The notes: generated by a model from the letters alone, not told the origin. A DNA stretch of 35,149 nt from Bacillota bacterium (GCA_029239575.1 JARBUP010000002.1:1-35149), one strand, 5' to 3'. Counted from the stretch's first letter, positions 15,156-24,632 are shown. Program-made: numbers and translations.

Positions 15156-16340
15156 ATGAAAAAATTACTATCATTATTAATCGCTAGCACATTAATAATT
15201 GGTTCATTGACTGCATGCAGCGGTGGACAAGATAAACCTAGCACTGGCAACGGTGATGCAAAAGAAGTTAAAATAGGTATTAACTATGAATTAACTGGAG
15301 ATGTTGCATCATATGGAAATGCTTCTGTTGACGGAATTTTGATGGCATTTGATGAAATAAATGCTGCCGGTGGTATAAACGGAATGCAAATAGTTCCTGT
15401 AAAAATAGACAATAAGTCAGATTCAGCTGAAGCTACTTCAGTAGCAACAAGACTTATGACTCAAGAAGGTGTTGTTGCTTCTTTAGGACCTGCAACATCA
15501 GGTAATTTCATGGCAACTATTCCTGTAGCTATGGGAAGTAAAATACCAGTAATATCAGCTTCTGCAACTGCAGATAAAGGTGTTACAACAGATGATAAAG
15601 GAAATGTAAATGATTTTGTTTTCCGTCTTTGCTTTAATGATTCATTCCAAGGCGTTACAATGGCTAACTTTGCTTCTGGAAATTTAAGTGCTAAAAAAGC
15701 TGTTATTATAAAAGATAACTCAAGCGATTACGGTAAAGGACTTGCTGAAAACTTTAGAGCTACATTTGAAGCTGCTGGTGGAACAATAGTTGCTGAAGAA
15801 GGCTATGTAGGAAAAGATAAAGACTTCAATGCAATATTGACTAAAATAAAAGGCCAAGAGTTTGACGTAATATTTATTCCAGGATATTATCAAGAAGCCG
15901 GTTTAATAATTAAACAAGCACGTGATTTAGGAATCAAAGCTCCAGTACTTGGTGCAGATGGATTCGATTCTCCAGTTCTTTTAGAACTTGCTGGACCTGA
16001 AGCTTTAAATGATGTTTATTTCTCAAATCATTATTCTTCTTTAGACCAAGATCCAAAAGTTCAAGATTTTATTGCTGCATATAAAGCAAAAAACAATGTT
16101 GATCCAAATGCATTTAACGCACTTGGTTATGACCTTGGACAATACATAGCAGATGCTATTAAACGTGCTAATTCAACTGATCCTGTAGCAATTAAAGATG
16201 CTCTTGCAGATACAAAAGGATTTGCTGGAGTAACTGGTACATTTGATATGGGCGAAGATCATAACCCAATTAAATCTGCAGTTGTTATTGGTTTAGAAAA
16301 TGGCGTTCAAAAAACAAGCGTTAAAGTAGATCCAAAATAA
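15156..16340 (+). CDS. livJ: branched-chain amino acid ABC transporter, substrate-binding lipoprotein
   Basis: A periplasmic-binding-protein-like lipoprotein of 394 residues. The signal peptide ends in SLTAC (lipidated Cys21). The mature protein starts VKIGINYELTGDVASYGNAS, the classic opening of the LivJ/Leu-Ile-Val-binding family, and has two alternating alpha/beta lobes (ISASATADKG, FNDSFQG, KKAVIIKDNSSDYGKG, FIPGYYQEAG). The start ATG 15156 is preferred over GTG 15144, which overlaps the ribosome site AAGGGGTG. It captures Leu/Ile/Val-type amino acids and delivers them to LivHM. It is first in livJHMGF and separated from livH by a strong hairpin, so it is likely made in excess. Confidence 0.9.
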   Translation: MKKLLSLLIASTLIIGSLTACSGGQDKPSTGNGDAKEVKIGINYELTGDVASYGNASVDGILMAFDEINAAGGINGMQIVPVKIDNKSDSAEATSVATRLMTQEGVVASLGPATSGNFMATIPVAMGSKIPVISASATADKGVTTDDKGNVNDFVFRLCFNDSFQGVTMANFASGNLSAKKAVIIKDNSSDYGKGLAENFRATFEAAGGTIVAEEGYVGKDKDFNAILTKIKGQEFDVIFIPGYYQEAGLIIKQARDLGIKAPVLGADGFDSPVLLELAGPEALNDVYFSNHYSSLDQDPKVQDFIAAYKAKNNVDPNAFNALGYDLGQYIADAIKRANSTDPVAIKDALADTKGFAGVTGTFDMGEDHNPIKSAVVIGLENGVQKTSVKVDPK

Positions 16341-16369
16341 ATAAATTTTAAATAAATATATGACATAAT

Positions 16370-16403
16370 AATTAAGTTAGTGTGATTTCATACTAACTTA
16401 ATT
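16370..16403 (+). promoter_or_regulatory. intercistronic hairpin between livJ and livH
   Basis: AATTAAGTTAGT (16370-16381) pairs with ACTAACTTAATT (16392-16403), and the stem continues inward through a G-T wobble and TGA/TCA to a two-base loop. No T-run follows, so it is better seen as an mRNA 3'-end stabiliser or processing site that boosts the binding protein over the membrane subunits. Confidence 0.75.
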
Positions 16404-16433
16404 GTCATTATATCAAGAAATGGAGGTGCACTC

Positions 16434-17312
16434 TTGGAACAGTTTTTACAACAAATGGTAAATGGTATTTCTTTAGGAAGCATTTATGCGTTAATTGCTT
16501 TAGGTTATACTATGGTATATGGAATAATTAAATTAATAAATTTTGCTCACGGCGATGTTTACATGATTGGAGCATACATTGGTTTCGCTGCTACAACTTT
16601 TGCGAAATTAGGGTTTTTTCCTGCACTTATAATTGCAATGTTAGCAAGTGCTGCATTGGGTATATTAATAGAAAAGGTTGCTTACAAACCTCTTAGAAAT
16701 TCTACTAAAATAGCAGTACTTATTACTGCAATAGGTATGTCTTTTCTTTTGGAATATGTTATGATGTTTTTTGTTGGAGCAGAGGTTAGATCTTATCCTA
16801 AAGTTCTTTCTGATGCATCATTTAATTTAGGAAATGTAGTAATTAACATGCAGCAAATTTATATAGTAGTAACTGCTATAGTGCTTATGATAATTCTTCA
16901 GTATATAATAAATAAAACAAAGATTGGAAAAGCAATGCGTGCAGTATCTGCGGATAAAGATGCAGCACAATTAATGGGAATTCAAGTTGACACAACTATA
17001 TCATTTACATTTGCTATAGGTTCTGCTTTAGCAGGAGCTGGTGGTGTATTAGTTGGTATATATTATAATTCAATAGATCCATTAATGGGTATGATGCCAG
17101 GTTTAAAAGCATTCGTTGCTGCAGTATTTGGTGGAATAGGAAGTATTCCAGGAGCAATGATAGGAGGACTTTCCATAGGAATAATGGAAACTTTAGTTTC
17201 AGGTTATGGAAATTCTATGTATAGAGATGCTTTTGTATTTGCTATTTTGATTGTAATCTTAATCATTAAGCCAGCAGGTATTCTTGGCAAAAATACGAAA
17301 GAGAAGGTGTAA
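16434..17312 (+). CDS. livH: branched-chain amino acid ABC transporter permease LivH
   Basis: A membrane permease of 292 residues with about eight hydrophobic segments. Family hallmarks are GSIYALIALGYTMVYGIIKL near the start, INFAHGDVYMIGAYIG, and the cytoplasmic coupling region MRAVSADKDAAQLMGI (about 165-180) that contacts the ATPases. The start is TTG 16434 after GGAGGTG. It pairs with LivM to form the pore. One base separates its stop from the livM start. Confidence 0.92.
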   Translation: MEQFLQQMVNGISLGSIYALIALGYTMVYGIIKLINFAHGDVYMIGAYIGFAATTFAKLGFFPALIIAMLASAALGILIEKVAYKPLRNSTKIAVLITAIGMSFLLEYVMMFFVGAEVRSYPKVLSDASFNLGNVVINMQQIYIVVTAIVLMIILQYIINKTKIGKAMRAVSADKDAAQLMGIQVDTTISFTFAIGSALAGAGGVLVGIYYNSIDPLMGMMPGLKAFVAAVFGGIGSIPGAMIGGLSIGIMETLVSGYGNSMYRDAFVFAILIVILIIKPAGILGKNTKEKV

Positions 17313-17313
17313 T

Positions 17314-18264
17314 ATGAGAGTGTTATCAAAAAAGAATATAATAACTTTATTATTAATAGTAGCAGTCTTTGCTGTTGTGCAAGTTCTCATTTCAGTTAAA
17401 ATAATAAATTCATTTTATGAAATTACATTAGCAACAATTTGTATTAATATAATTCTTGCGGTTAGTTTGAATTTAGTTACAGGATTTACAGGGCAGTTTT
17501 CACTTGGTCATGCAGGTTTTATGTCAATAGGCGCTTATGTATGTGCTTTAATCAGTATGAATACAGATTCAACTTTAGGATTTATATTTGGTATATTAGC
17601 AGGAGCTGTGGCTGCAGCAATAGTAGGTGTAATAATAGGAATACCTACTTTAAGACTTAAAGGTGATTACCTTGCAATAGCAACTCTTGGTATGGCAGAA
17701 ATAATTCGTGTTTTATTTTTAAATATGGAAATTACAAATGGTGCTGCTGGTCTTAGTGGAATTCCAAGAAATACAAATTGGACTTGGCTATTTATATTTT
17801 TAATGGCAACAATAATTTTAATAAATAATTTCATTAGATCATCCCATGGTCGTGCTTGTATTTCAATTCGTGAAGACGAAATTGCTGCTGAGTCCATGGG
17901 TGTAAATACAACAAAGTATAAAGTAATGGCATTTGCTCTTGGAGCTTTTTTTGCAGGTATTGCAGGTGGATTATACGCATCTTATTTCTATTTCATAAAA
18001 CCAAATGTATTTGGATTTATGAAAAGTGTGGATGTATTAGTAATTGTTGTATTAGGTGGGTTAGGATCTATTTCTGGTTCTGTTATAGCTGCAATTTTAC
18101 TTGCAGTGTTGACTACATTCTTGCAACAATTTACTGAAATACGTATGATAATATATGCATTATTGTTAGTAGCTATTATGTTGTTTAGACCACAGGGTCT
18201 TTTAGGAACAAAAGAAATAACTGATATGTTCAAATCAAATAAAAATACTGAGAAAATTGAGTAA
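17314..18264 (+). CDS. livM: branched-chain amino acid ABC transporter permease LivM
   Basis: The second pore subunit, 316 residues. It has the typical LNLVTGFTGQFSLGHAGFMS segment (about 50-70), PTLRLKGDYLAIATLG, and the coupling helix SIREDEIAAESMGVN with the EAA-like signature. The end, LFRPQGLLGTKE, is also family-typical. The start ATG 17314 follows GAAGGTG; an upstream in-frame start at 17284 lies within livH and is rejected. Confidence 0.92.
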   Translation: MRVLSKKNIITLLLIVAVFAVVQVLISVKIINSFYEITLATICINIILAVSLNLVTGFTGQFSLGHAGFMSIGAYVCALISMNTDSTLGFIFGILAGAVAAAIVGVIIGIPTLRLKGDYLAIATLGMAEIIRVLFLNMEITNGAAGLSGIPRNTNWTWLFIFLMATIILINNFIRSSHGRACISIREDEIAAESMGVNTTKYKVMAFALGAFFAGIAGGLYASYFYFIKPNVFGFMKSVDVLVIVVLGGLGSISGSVIAAILLAVLTTFLQQFTEIRMIIYALLLVAIMLFRPQGLLGTKEITDMFKSNKNTEKIE

Positions 18265-18277
18265 AGGAGGGCTTATT

Positions 18278-19078
18278 ATGCCATTGCTTTCAGTTGAAAG
18301 ATTAACAAAGTCCTTCGGTGGACTTACAGCAGTTTCAAATGTAAATATGTATATAGACAAAGGAGAATTAATAGGCCTTATTGGACCAAATGGAGCTGGA
18401 AAAACAACTCTATTTAATTTACTTACAGGCGTATATACTCCTACAACAGGAAGTATAAAATTAGACTTAAATGGAAATATAAAAGAGCTTGGTGGAATAA
18501 AGCCATATGATGTAACTGCGTCAGGTTTAGCTCGTACATTTCAAAATATAAGACTTTTTAAGGATTTAACTGTTTTAGATAATATTCGTATTGCTATGCA
18601 TAAAAATATAGGATACAAAATGCCATCAGCACTTTTTCGTTCTAATAAATTTTATGAGGAAGAAGATAGATTAAAGATTGAAGCTGAAAAACTAATGGAT
18701 ATTTTTAGCTTAACTCATAAAAAAAATGAATTAGCTAAAAATCTACCTTATGGAGAACAAAGGCATCTTGAAATTGTAAGAGCTATGGCTACTAAGCCAG
18801 TACTATTATTGTTAGATGAACCTGCAGCAGGTATGAATCCAAATGAAACAGCTGAGCTTACAAAAACAATAGCAAAAATTAGAAAAGAATTTGATCTTAC
18901 GGTATTGTTAATTGAACATGATATGTCTTTAGTTATGAAAATATGCGAAAGAATTTATGTTTTAAATTATGGTATGATGATAGCTTCAGGTCTTCCACAA
19001 GAAGTTAGATCTAACAAAAAAGTTATTGAATCATATTTAGGGGAGGATTTAAGCGATGCTTCAAATAAAAAATCTTAA
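18278..19078 (+). CDS. livG: branched-chain amino acid ABC transporter ATPase LivG
   Basis: An ATPase of 266 residues. Walker A is GPNGAGKTT, followed by the LivG-specific long insertion before the signature (RLFKDLTVLDNIRIAMH ... YEEEDRLKIEAEKLM), a divergent signature LPYGEQRHLE, Walker B LLLLDEPAAGMN and the switch His in LLIEHDMSLV. The start ATG 18278 lies seven bases after AAAGGAGG, the last part of which follows the livM stop. It overlaps livF by 23 bases, indicating translational coupling. Confidence 0.93.
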   Translation: MPLLSVERLTKSFGGLTAVSNVNMYIDKGELIGLIGPNGAGKTTLFNLLTGVYTPTTGSIKLDLNGNIKELGGIKPYDVTASGLARTFQNIRLFKDLTVLDNIRIAMHKNIGYKMPSALFRSNKFYEEEDRLKIEAEKLMDIFSLTHKKNELAKNLPYGEQRHLEIVRAMATKPVLLLLDEPAAGMNPNETAELTKTIAKIRKEFDLTVLLIEHDMSLVMKICERIYVLNYGMMIASGLPQEVRSNKKVIESYLGEDLSDASNKKS

Positions 19079-19766
19079 TGTGCATTATGGAGTTATTCAA
19101 GCCCTAAAAGATGTTTCTTTGACTATAAATGAAGGTGAAATAGTAACACTTATTGGAGCTAATGGAGCTGGAAAAACAACAACTTTAAGAACTATTTCAG
19201 GTTTAAACAAAGCAACAAGCGGTCAAATTTTTTTTGAAGGAGCTGATATAACAAATATGCCTGCAACTCAAAGAGTTAAAATGCATATTTCACAAGTTCC
19301 TGAAGGAAGAAGAATTTTTCCTGAAATGAGTGTTTTAGAAAATTTAGAACTTGGTGCTTACCTAAGAAATGATAAAGCAGAAATAAAAAAAGATATTCAA
19401 AATGTATATGGGCTATTTCCTATATTAGGTAATAGAAAAAAACAATTGGCTGGAACTTTATCAGGTGGAGAGCAACAAATGCTTGCTATGGGTAGAGCTT
19501 TAATGAGCCGCCCAAAAATTCTTTTGCTTGATGAACCTTCAATGGGTCTTGCTCCATTGCTAGTTCGCGAAATATTTGATATAATTAAAAATATAAATTC
19601 TACTGGAACCACAGTACTTCTTGTTGAACAAAATGCCCGCATGGCATTATCCATAGCGCATCGTGCATATGTTATAGAAACAGGTTCAATAGTAATGAGT
19701 GGTACTGGAGAAGAACTTTCAAAATCAGATGATATTCAAAAAGCTTATCTTGGAGGAGGAGAATAA
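19056..19766 (+). CDS. livF: branched-chain amino acid ABC transporter ATPase LivF
   Basis: An ATPase of 236 residues, shorter than LivG as usual. Walker A is GANGAGKTT, the segment QVPEGRRIFPEMSVLENLELG is characteristic of LivF, the signature is LSGGEQQML and Walker B is LLLDEPSMGLAP. The start lies inside livG with a GGGGAGG site (19040-19046). It forms the ATPase heterodimer with LivG. Confidence 0.94.
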   Translation: MLQIKNLNVHYGVIQALKDVSLTINEGEIVTLIGANGAGKTTTLRTISGLNKATSGQIFFEGADITNMPATQRVKMHISQVPEGRRIFPEMSVLENLELGAYLRNDKAEIKKDIQNVYGLFPILGNRKKQLAGTLSGGEQQMLAMGRALMSRPKILLLDEPSMGLAPLLVREIFDIIKNINSTGTTVLLVEQNARMALSIAHRAYVIETGSIVMSGTGEELSKSDDIQKAYLGGGE

Positions 19767-19769
19767 TAT

Positions 19770-20411
19770 ATGTATGTAAAAAGCAGGATGACGTCTAACC
19801 CGTACACAATAGCTTTTGATGCACCTATCAGTGAAGCATTAACTTTAATGAGTGAAAAAAACCTTAAAAGGTTGCCAGTTGTTGACAAAGAAAAAGTTGT
19901 TGGAATTCTTACGCAAGGAGATATTCAAAAAGTTTCCCCTACGAAAGCAACATCATTAAGTATTTTTGAAATTAATTATTTATTGTCTAAAACTAAAGTT
20001 AAAGATGCTATGACTAAAAATGCTATTACAGTATCACAGGACTGTCTTTTAGAAGAAGCAGCGGTCATGATGAGGGACAACAGAATAGGAACTTTGCCAG
20101 TTGTTGATAATGGAAAGTTAGTTGGAATTATTACTGAAAGTGATATTTTTGATGCATTTATTGAATTATTAGGATTTAAGGATAAAGGAAGCAGAATAAC
20201 TATTGAATCATTAGATATACCTGGTTCTCTTGCTGACATAGCTGAGGCTTTTGAAACATACAATGCAAATATAACTCATGCAGCTGTTTACAGAGGAACA
20301 GGAAAAAGTGATGTAGTTGTAAGAACAAATGCGTTGAATACAGAAGATATTGAAAAAAAATTAACCGAACAAGGTTATAAAATAGTTCATAAGATAGTTA
20401 ATGATAAATAA
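19770..20411 (+). CDS. CBS-CBS-ACT sensor protein (AcuB-like)
   Basis: A cytoplasmic protein of 213 residues with two CBS domains (about 5-60, VKSRMTSNPYTI ... GILTQGDI; and 78-135, VKDAMTKNAITV ... GIITESDI) and a C-terminal ACT domain (about 143-213, starting ITIESLDIPGSLADIAEAF). CBS pairs bind adenosyl ligands and ACT domains bind amino acids. Three bases after livF and sharing its SD region, it is almost certainly cotranslated with the transporter, so it may sense branched-chain amino acid or energy status and modulate uptake or catabolism. B. subtilis AcuB has this architecture. The symbol is withheld because the context differs. Confidence 0.85.
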   Translation: MYVKSRMTSNPYTIAFDAPISEALTLMSEKNLKRLPVVDKEKVVGILTQGDIQKVSPTKATSLSIFEINYLLSKTKVKDAMTKNAITVSQDCLLEEAAVMMRDNRIGTLPVVDNGKLVGIITESDIFDAFIELLGFKDKGSRITIESLDIPGSLADIAEAFETYNANITHAAVYRGTGKSDVVVRTNALNTEDIEKKLTEQGYKIVHKIVNDK

Positions 20412-20418
20412 AAATTAT

Positions 20419-20450
20419 AAAGCATCTCAAAATTGAGATGCTTTTAATTT
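20419..20450. terminator. bidirectional terminator ending the liv operon
   Basis: AAAGCATCTCAA (20419-20430) and TTGAGATGCTTT (20433-20444) form a 12-bp stem, with T-rich sequence to the right and A-rich to the left. It serves both the liv operon (+) and the peptidase gene (-). Confidence 0.9.
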
Positions 20451-22429
20451 TATTTCAAGTATTTTTCAAACCAGTTTGTTAATTCTTCAAGCCTTCTAAC
20501 TCGATGTTTTGGTTTTCCGCTACGGCTTAGTTCGTGATTTTCGCCTCTAAACATACAAAGCCTTGCATCAACTCCATGATATTTTAATGCAGTAAACATT
20601 TGTAATCCTTCTGGTAACCAACAGCGATAATCTTCTTCAGAATGAATGAATAATGTAGGTGTAACAGCTAAATTAGCATATTTTAAAGGTGAATGATACC
20701 AAAGTTTTTCTACATTATCCCATGGTGTTGATTGTATTTGGTCAGCATTGAAAAAATATCCTATATCAGTAGTTCCAAATTTTGAAATCCAGTTTGAAAT
20801 ACTTCTTTGAGAAGCTGCACATTTAAATCTATCCGTGTGCCCTATTATCCAATTTGTCATGAATCCACCGTATGAACCGCCTGTAACACCAATACGGGAT
20901 GGATCTATTTGATGATATTTATCCAAAACTTTATCTGTAAATTTCATTAAGTCATCATAGTCAATTGTTCCGTATTTTCCTCTTATATCAGCAAATGCAT
21001 TTCCTCTTCCATCACTGCCACGAGGATTACAGAAAAACACAAAGTAGCCTTCGTTAGCCCAATATTGCATTTCGTGATAAAAAACTTCACCATAAACTGT
21101 TTTAGGGCCTCCATGGATATCTAATATACCAGGATATGTTTTGCTCTGGTCAAAATTAACAGGTTTTAAAACATAACCTTCTATTTTTACATCATCGCTT
21201 ATGAAATCTAATCTTTCAGGAACTGAAATATATTTATTTTGATAAATTGCTTCATTAAATTTAGTTTTCTGTATTTCAAAACCTGGCTTAAAACTATAAA
21301 CTTCTTGAAGTTTTTGACCTCTTAAACCTATAAATAATATTTCATCCGTACCTATATCAAAACAATCAATTGTACCATTATTTCTTGTTAGAGTTGTTAT
21401 AGTTCCGTCTAAAGATAATTTTTTTATAAAAGAGCTTTTATTTTCAGTTCCAACAAAATATAATTCATTATTATTTACACGAACATCTATGCCACCACCA
21501 TATTTACAGTCCGTTCCAACAGAGCTATGCATTCCAAAATCATGTTCTGCTAAAAGTTTAATATCTCCATCATCTATTTTATAAAAATTATAATTTTGGT
21601 TTAATCCGTATGTATCCATTAGCGAGCCGCAAAAAATAATATTATTTCCTATTATTTCAGCATAATCAATACTATATTCACCATCTTCTACTATGCAAAA
21701 AATATCATTTAAATTTAAATCATATAAATATAGCCCTGTAGTCATTTCTTTTTTATTAGTGAATTTTTCTGTTATGTAAAGAGCTTTATTATCTTTAATA
21801 CCTGATAATGAAACATTTTCAAATTTATCTGATATAGGAAGTATATCATGAGTTAATTTGTCAAATACATAAAGTCTGTTTCTTTTTTTATTAGTGAATC
21901 CTTCTCCATTTGCCCAGAAAGGAATTTCATCCAATATTTCATAATCTTTATTTTCTTTTATTAAATCTATGGCTTTAGTTTTTTCATCCCCTGACAAAGA
22001 GTGAAGATTTATTCCATAATGGTCATATTCAGCAGTAATTATAAATTTATTTTCGGAAAGTAATTTTATATCTGAAACATTCATAGGTATTCTCATATAT
22101 TCATAAGCTTCACCACCATGGATATTTATAGCATAAAAAGCAGTCCACTGCTCGCCTTTATCTATCTTTTCTTTTAATTTATTATCTCTTATAGATGGAA
22201 ATAACAAAATATCGTCATTTATCCATATAAAACTTTTTTCTTTATTGCATGTTGTAAGTTTCTTGTATTCAGATGTAAGGCAATTATAAATATAAATGTT
22301 TGATAAGTACTTATTTTCATCAAAATCAGAAGTGTGAACTGTAAATGCAGCATATTTTTTATCAGGTGATATTTGTAGATCAGATAAAAACTTATAGTCT
22401 AAAAAATCTTTTAATTTTAAATTTTCCAT
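20450..22429 (-). CDS. S9 family serine peptidase (acylaminoacyl/dipeptidyl peptidase type)
   Basis: A cytoplasmic prolyl-oligopeptidase-family enzyme of 659 residues. An N-terminal beta-propeller (about 1-390) gates a C-terminal alpha/beta hydrolase. The triad is visible: Ser519 in GGSYGGF, Asp600 in SEEDYRC and His632 in GENHELS. GILDIHGGPKTVYG carries the oxyanion-side HGGP motif. The start chosen is the ATG at 22429, correctly placed after GGAGG; the ATG at 22441 overlaps that site. It cleaves short peptides, probably dipeptides or acyl-amino acids from N-termini. The neighbouring M42 aminopeptidase and Liv transporter fit peptide and amino acid fermentation. No signal peptide. Confidence 0.9.
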   Translation of the reverse strand: MENLKLKDFLDYKFLSDLQISPDKKYAAFTVHTSDFDENKYLSNIYIYNCLTSEYKKLTTCNKEKSFIWINDDILLFPSIRDNKLKEKIDKGEQWTAFYAINIHGGEAYEYMRIPMNVSDIKLLSENKFIITAEYDHYGINLHSLSGDEKTKAIDLIKENKDYEILDEIPFWANGEGFTNKKRNRLYVFDKLTHDILPISDKFENVSLSGIKDNKALYITEKFTNKKEMTTGLYLYDLNLNDIFCIVEDGEYSIDYAEIIGNNIIFCGSLMDTYGLNQNYNFYKIDDGDIKLLAEHDFGMHSSVGTDCKYGGGIDVRVNNNELYFVGTENKSSFIKKLSLDGTITTLTRNNGTIDCFDIGTDEILFIGLRGQKLQEVYSFKPGFEIQKTKFNEAIYQNKYISVPERLDFISDDVKIEGYVLKPVNFDQSKTYPGILDIHGGPKTVYGEVFYHEMQYWANEGYFVFFCNPRGSDGRGNAFADIRGKYGTIDYDDLMKFTDKVLDKYHQIDPSRIGVTGGSYGGFMTNWIIGHTDRFKCAASQRSISNWISKFGTTDIGYFFNADQIQSTPWDNVEKLWYHSPLKYANLAVTPTLFIHSEEDYRCWLPEGLQMFTALKYHGVDARLCMFRGENHELSRSGKPKHRVRRLEELTNWFEKYLK

Positions 22430-22467
22430 ATTTTCCTCCATCTTATAGTATGCCTTTAATTTACTTT

Positions 22468-22496
22468 ATTATATATCTATAAAATTAAATTTGCAA
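22468..22496 (-). promoter_or_regulatory. promoter of the S9 peptidase gene
   Basis: Minus strand TTGCAA (22496-22491), 17 bases, TATAAT (22473-22468), about 40 bases before the start codon. Confidence 0.7.
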
Positions 22497-22512
22497 TTAA
22501 AACTAAAACATG

Positions 22513-22542
22513 TTGTAAAATTCATATGAAGGGTAGTATAAT
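22513..22542 (+). promoter_or_regulatory. promoter of the M42 peptidase gene
   Basis: TTGTAA (22513-22518), 18 bases, TATAAT (22537-22542). It is divergent from and 16 bases apart from the S9 peptidase promoter, so the two peptidases may be coregulated. Confidence 0.6.
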
Positions 22543-22625
22543 TTAAATTGTATTTGTATTTTTTAATAGTAATATTAATGTAAAAAAATTGTTTATTTAA
22601 AATATTAAGTTTTATAGGAGGTAAT

Positions 22626-23666
22626 TTGGAATTAATATTAAATAGAGAATTTACTCTTAAAACATTAGAAGAAATAATTAATATACCAAGTCCAACTGGA
22701 TATTGTAAAAATGTTATAAATCACATTGAATTAATTGCTAATAAATATGGATTTAAATTTACTAAAAATAACAAGGGAAATGGAATAATAGAAATTGAAG
22801 GGAAAGATAATAGCCGCTGTATTGGCATACCGGTTCATGTTGATACATTAGGTGCTATGGTTAGATCAATAAATAGAGATTCAACTATTAAAATATCATC
22901 TATTGGTGGAAATATATTTTCTACTCTTGATGGTGAATATTGCAAAATTCATACAAGAAAAGGTGAAATATTTACAGGGACAATTTTATCAACATCTCCA
23001 GCAGTTCATGTTTATCCGGATGCAAAAAATAAGGAAAGAACTGAAGATAATATGATGGTAAGATTGGATGAAGTTGTTTATTCCAATACAGATGTTTTGG
23101 AACTTGGAATTATGACAGGGGATTTTATTTCAGTTGAACCTAAATTTCAAATAACAAATTCAGGTTTTATTAAGTCAAGATATTTGGACAATAAAGCTGG
23201 AACAGCTTGTGCTTTAAGCATTATGGAAATATTTCACAGACTTAACACAAAGCCAAATCATAAAATAAAGATATTAATTTCAACATATGAAGAAGTTGGA
23301 CATGGGTGTTCATCAATCCCGGATGATATAAATGAATTAGTTGGAATAGATATGGGATGTATAGGTCTTGATTTAGGTTGTACTGAACAGGATGTTTCCA
23401 TATGTGTGAAAGATAGCTCAGGTCCATATGATTATGATATTACTACAAATTTAATTGAACTTTGTAAAAAACATAAAATAAAGCATGCGGTTGATATATA
23501 TCCTATGTATGGCTCTGATGTTTCAGCTTCTTTAAGAGGAGGAAATGACATTAGAGGTGGACTGGTTGGACCTGGTGTTAATGCATCCCATGGTATGGAA
23601 AGAACTCATATAGATGGTATGGAGAACACAATAAAATTAATATATGCATATTTAACTGATTTATAA
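22626..23666 (+). CDS. M42 family metallo-aminopeptidase
   Basis: A 346-residue enzyme starting at TTG 22626 after TAGGAGGT. M42 peptidases are cobalt- or zinc-dependent aminopeptidases that form dodecameric tetrahedral shells and trim short peptides. Visible ligands and catalytic residues are His71 and Asp73 (HVDTLG), Asp188 (RYLDNKAG, bridging), Glu222-Glu223 (YEEVGHG, base plus ligand) and His322 (NASHGMERTH). IPSPTGY near residue 20 and YGSDVSA are also family-typical. Glutamyl, leucyl or acidic specificity cannot be told. The downstream AEC permease gene starts 16 bases later and is probably cotranscribed. Confidence 0.9.
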   Translation: MELILNREFTLKTLEEIINIPSPTGYCKNVINHIELIANKYGFKFTKNNKGNGIIEIEGKDNSRCIGIPVHVDTLGAMVRSINRDSTIKISSIGGNIFSTLDGEYCKIHTRKGEIFTGTILSTSPAVHVYPDAKNKERTEDNMMVRLDEVVYSNTDVLELGIMTGDFISVEPKFQITNSGFIKSRYLDNKAGTACALSIMEIFHRLNTKPNHKIKILISTYEEVGHGCSSIPDDINELVGIDMGCIGLDLGCTEQDVSICVKDSSGPYDYDITTNLIELCKKHKIKHAVDIYPMYGSDVSASLRGGNDIRGGLVGPGVNASHGMERTHIDGMENTIKLIYAYLTDL

Positions 23667-23682
23667 ATGAAAGGAAAGAAAA

Positions 23683-24621
23683 TTGGACAATTTAATATTT
23701 TCAATAAATGTCGTATTACCAATGTTTTTAATAATGTGTTTAGGAACATTTTTTAAAAAAATAAATATTTTTGATGAAATATTTCTAAAAAAGGCTAACA
23801 CTTTTACATTTAAAGCATTATTACCAGTGCTTTTGTTTAATAATATTTACAAAAGCAAAATTACTGATATATTTAATGGAAAATTAGTCATATTTGCAGT
23901 AAGTATTGTTTTGATACTCATAGCATTTCTAATGATTACAGTACCTAAATTTGAAAAAGATAATAAAAATAGAGGTGTATTAATTCAAGGAATGTTTAGA
24001 AGCAATTTTGTATTGTTTGGCATACCATTAGTAACTAATATTTCAGGTAGTGAAGGCGGGGCCTTATCTGCCATGCTTATTGCAATAATAATCCCGCTTT
24101 ATAATTTTACTTCAGTAATAATTTTAGATATTTACTCAAAAGAGAATCTACAAATAAAAGAAACTTTAATCGGTATAGCTAAAAATCCACTTATTATAGG
24201 TTCATTTTTAGGAATTTTAACATCTATATTTAAATTAAATCTACCTAATTCTATTGAAAAAACTATATCCGATGTAGCAAGTTTAGCTACTCCTCTTGCT
24301 TTAATGACACTTGGAGGAGAATTTGAAATTGGAAATGTTTTAAAAAACAAAAAATATATAACTATTGTATGTGCATTTAAATTATTAATATCTCCAGCTA
24401 TAATTCTACCAATTGCTATTTTTATAGGGTTTAGAGGACCAGAACTTGCATCTTTATTTGCTATGGCTGCTGCACCCATAGCTGTTACGAGTTTTACTAT
24501 GGCTCAAAATTGTGGTTCTAATTACGAATTAGCTGGACAAATAGTTTTTATCTCAACAATTTTAAGTTCTTTTACTATATTTATGTTCACATATATATTT
24601 AAAACTATGGGAGTGTTTTAA
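23683..24621 (+). CDS. AEC-family (auxin efflux carrier-like) permease
   Basis: A 312-residue membrane protein with about ten hydrophobic helices in two halves. It shows the AEC features PMFLIMCLGTFFKKINIFDE in helix 1, a FRSNFVLFGIPL mid-segment and TPLALMTLGGEFE before helix 7. Bacterial AEC members carry malate, malonate or other organic anions. No substrate can be assigned here. The start TTG 23683 follows AAAGGAAAG. Its position behind the M42 peptidase suggests export or exchange of a fermentation product or amino-acid derivative. Confidence 0.8.
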   Translation: MDNLIFSINVVLPMFLIMCLGTFFKKINIFDEIFLKKANTFTFKALLPVLLFNNIYKSKITDIFNGKLVIFAVSIVLILIAFLMITVPKFEKDNKNRGVLIQGMFRSNFVLFGIPLVTNISGSEGGALSAMLIAIIIPLYNFTSVIILDIYSKENLQIKETLIGIAKNPLIIGSFLGILTSIFKLNLPNSIEKTISDVASLATPLALMTLGGEFEIGNVLKNKKYITIVCAFKLLISPAIILPIAIFIGFRGPELASLFAMAAAPIAVTSFTMAQNCGSNYELAGQIVFISTILSSFTIFMFTYIFKTMGVF

Positions 24622-24632
24622 TAAATAAAAAA

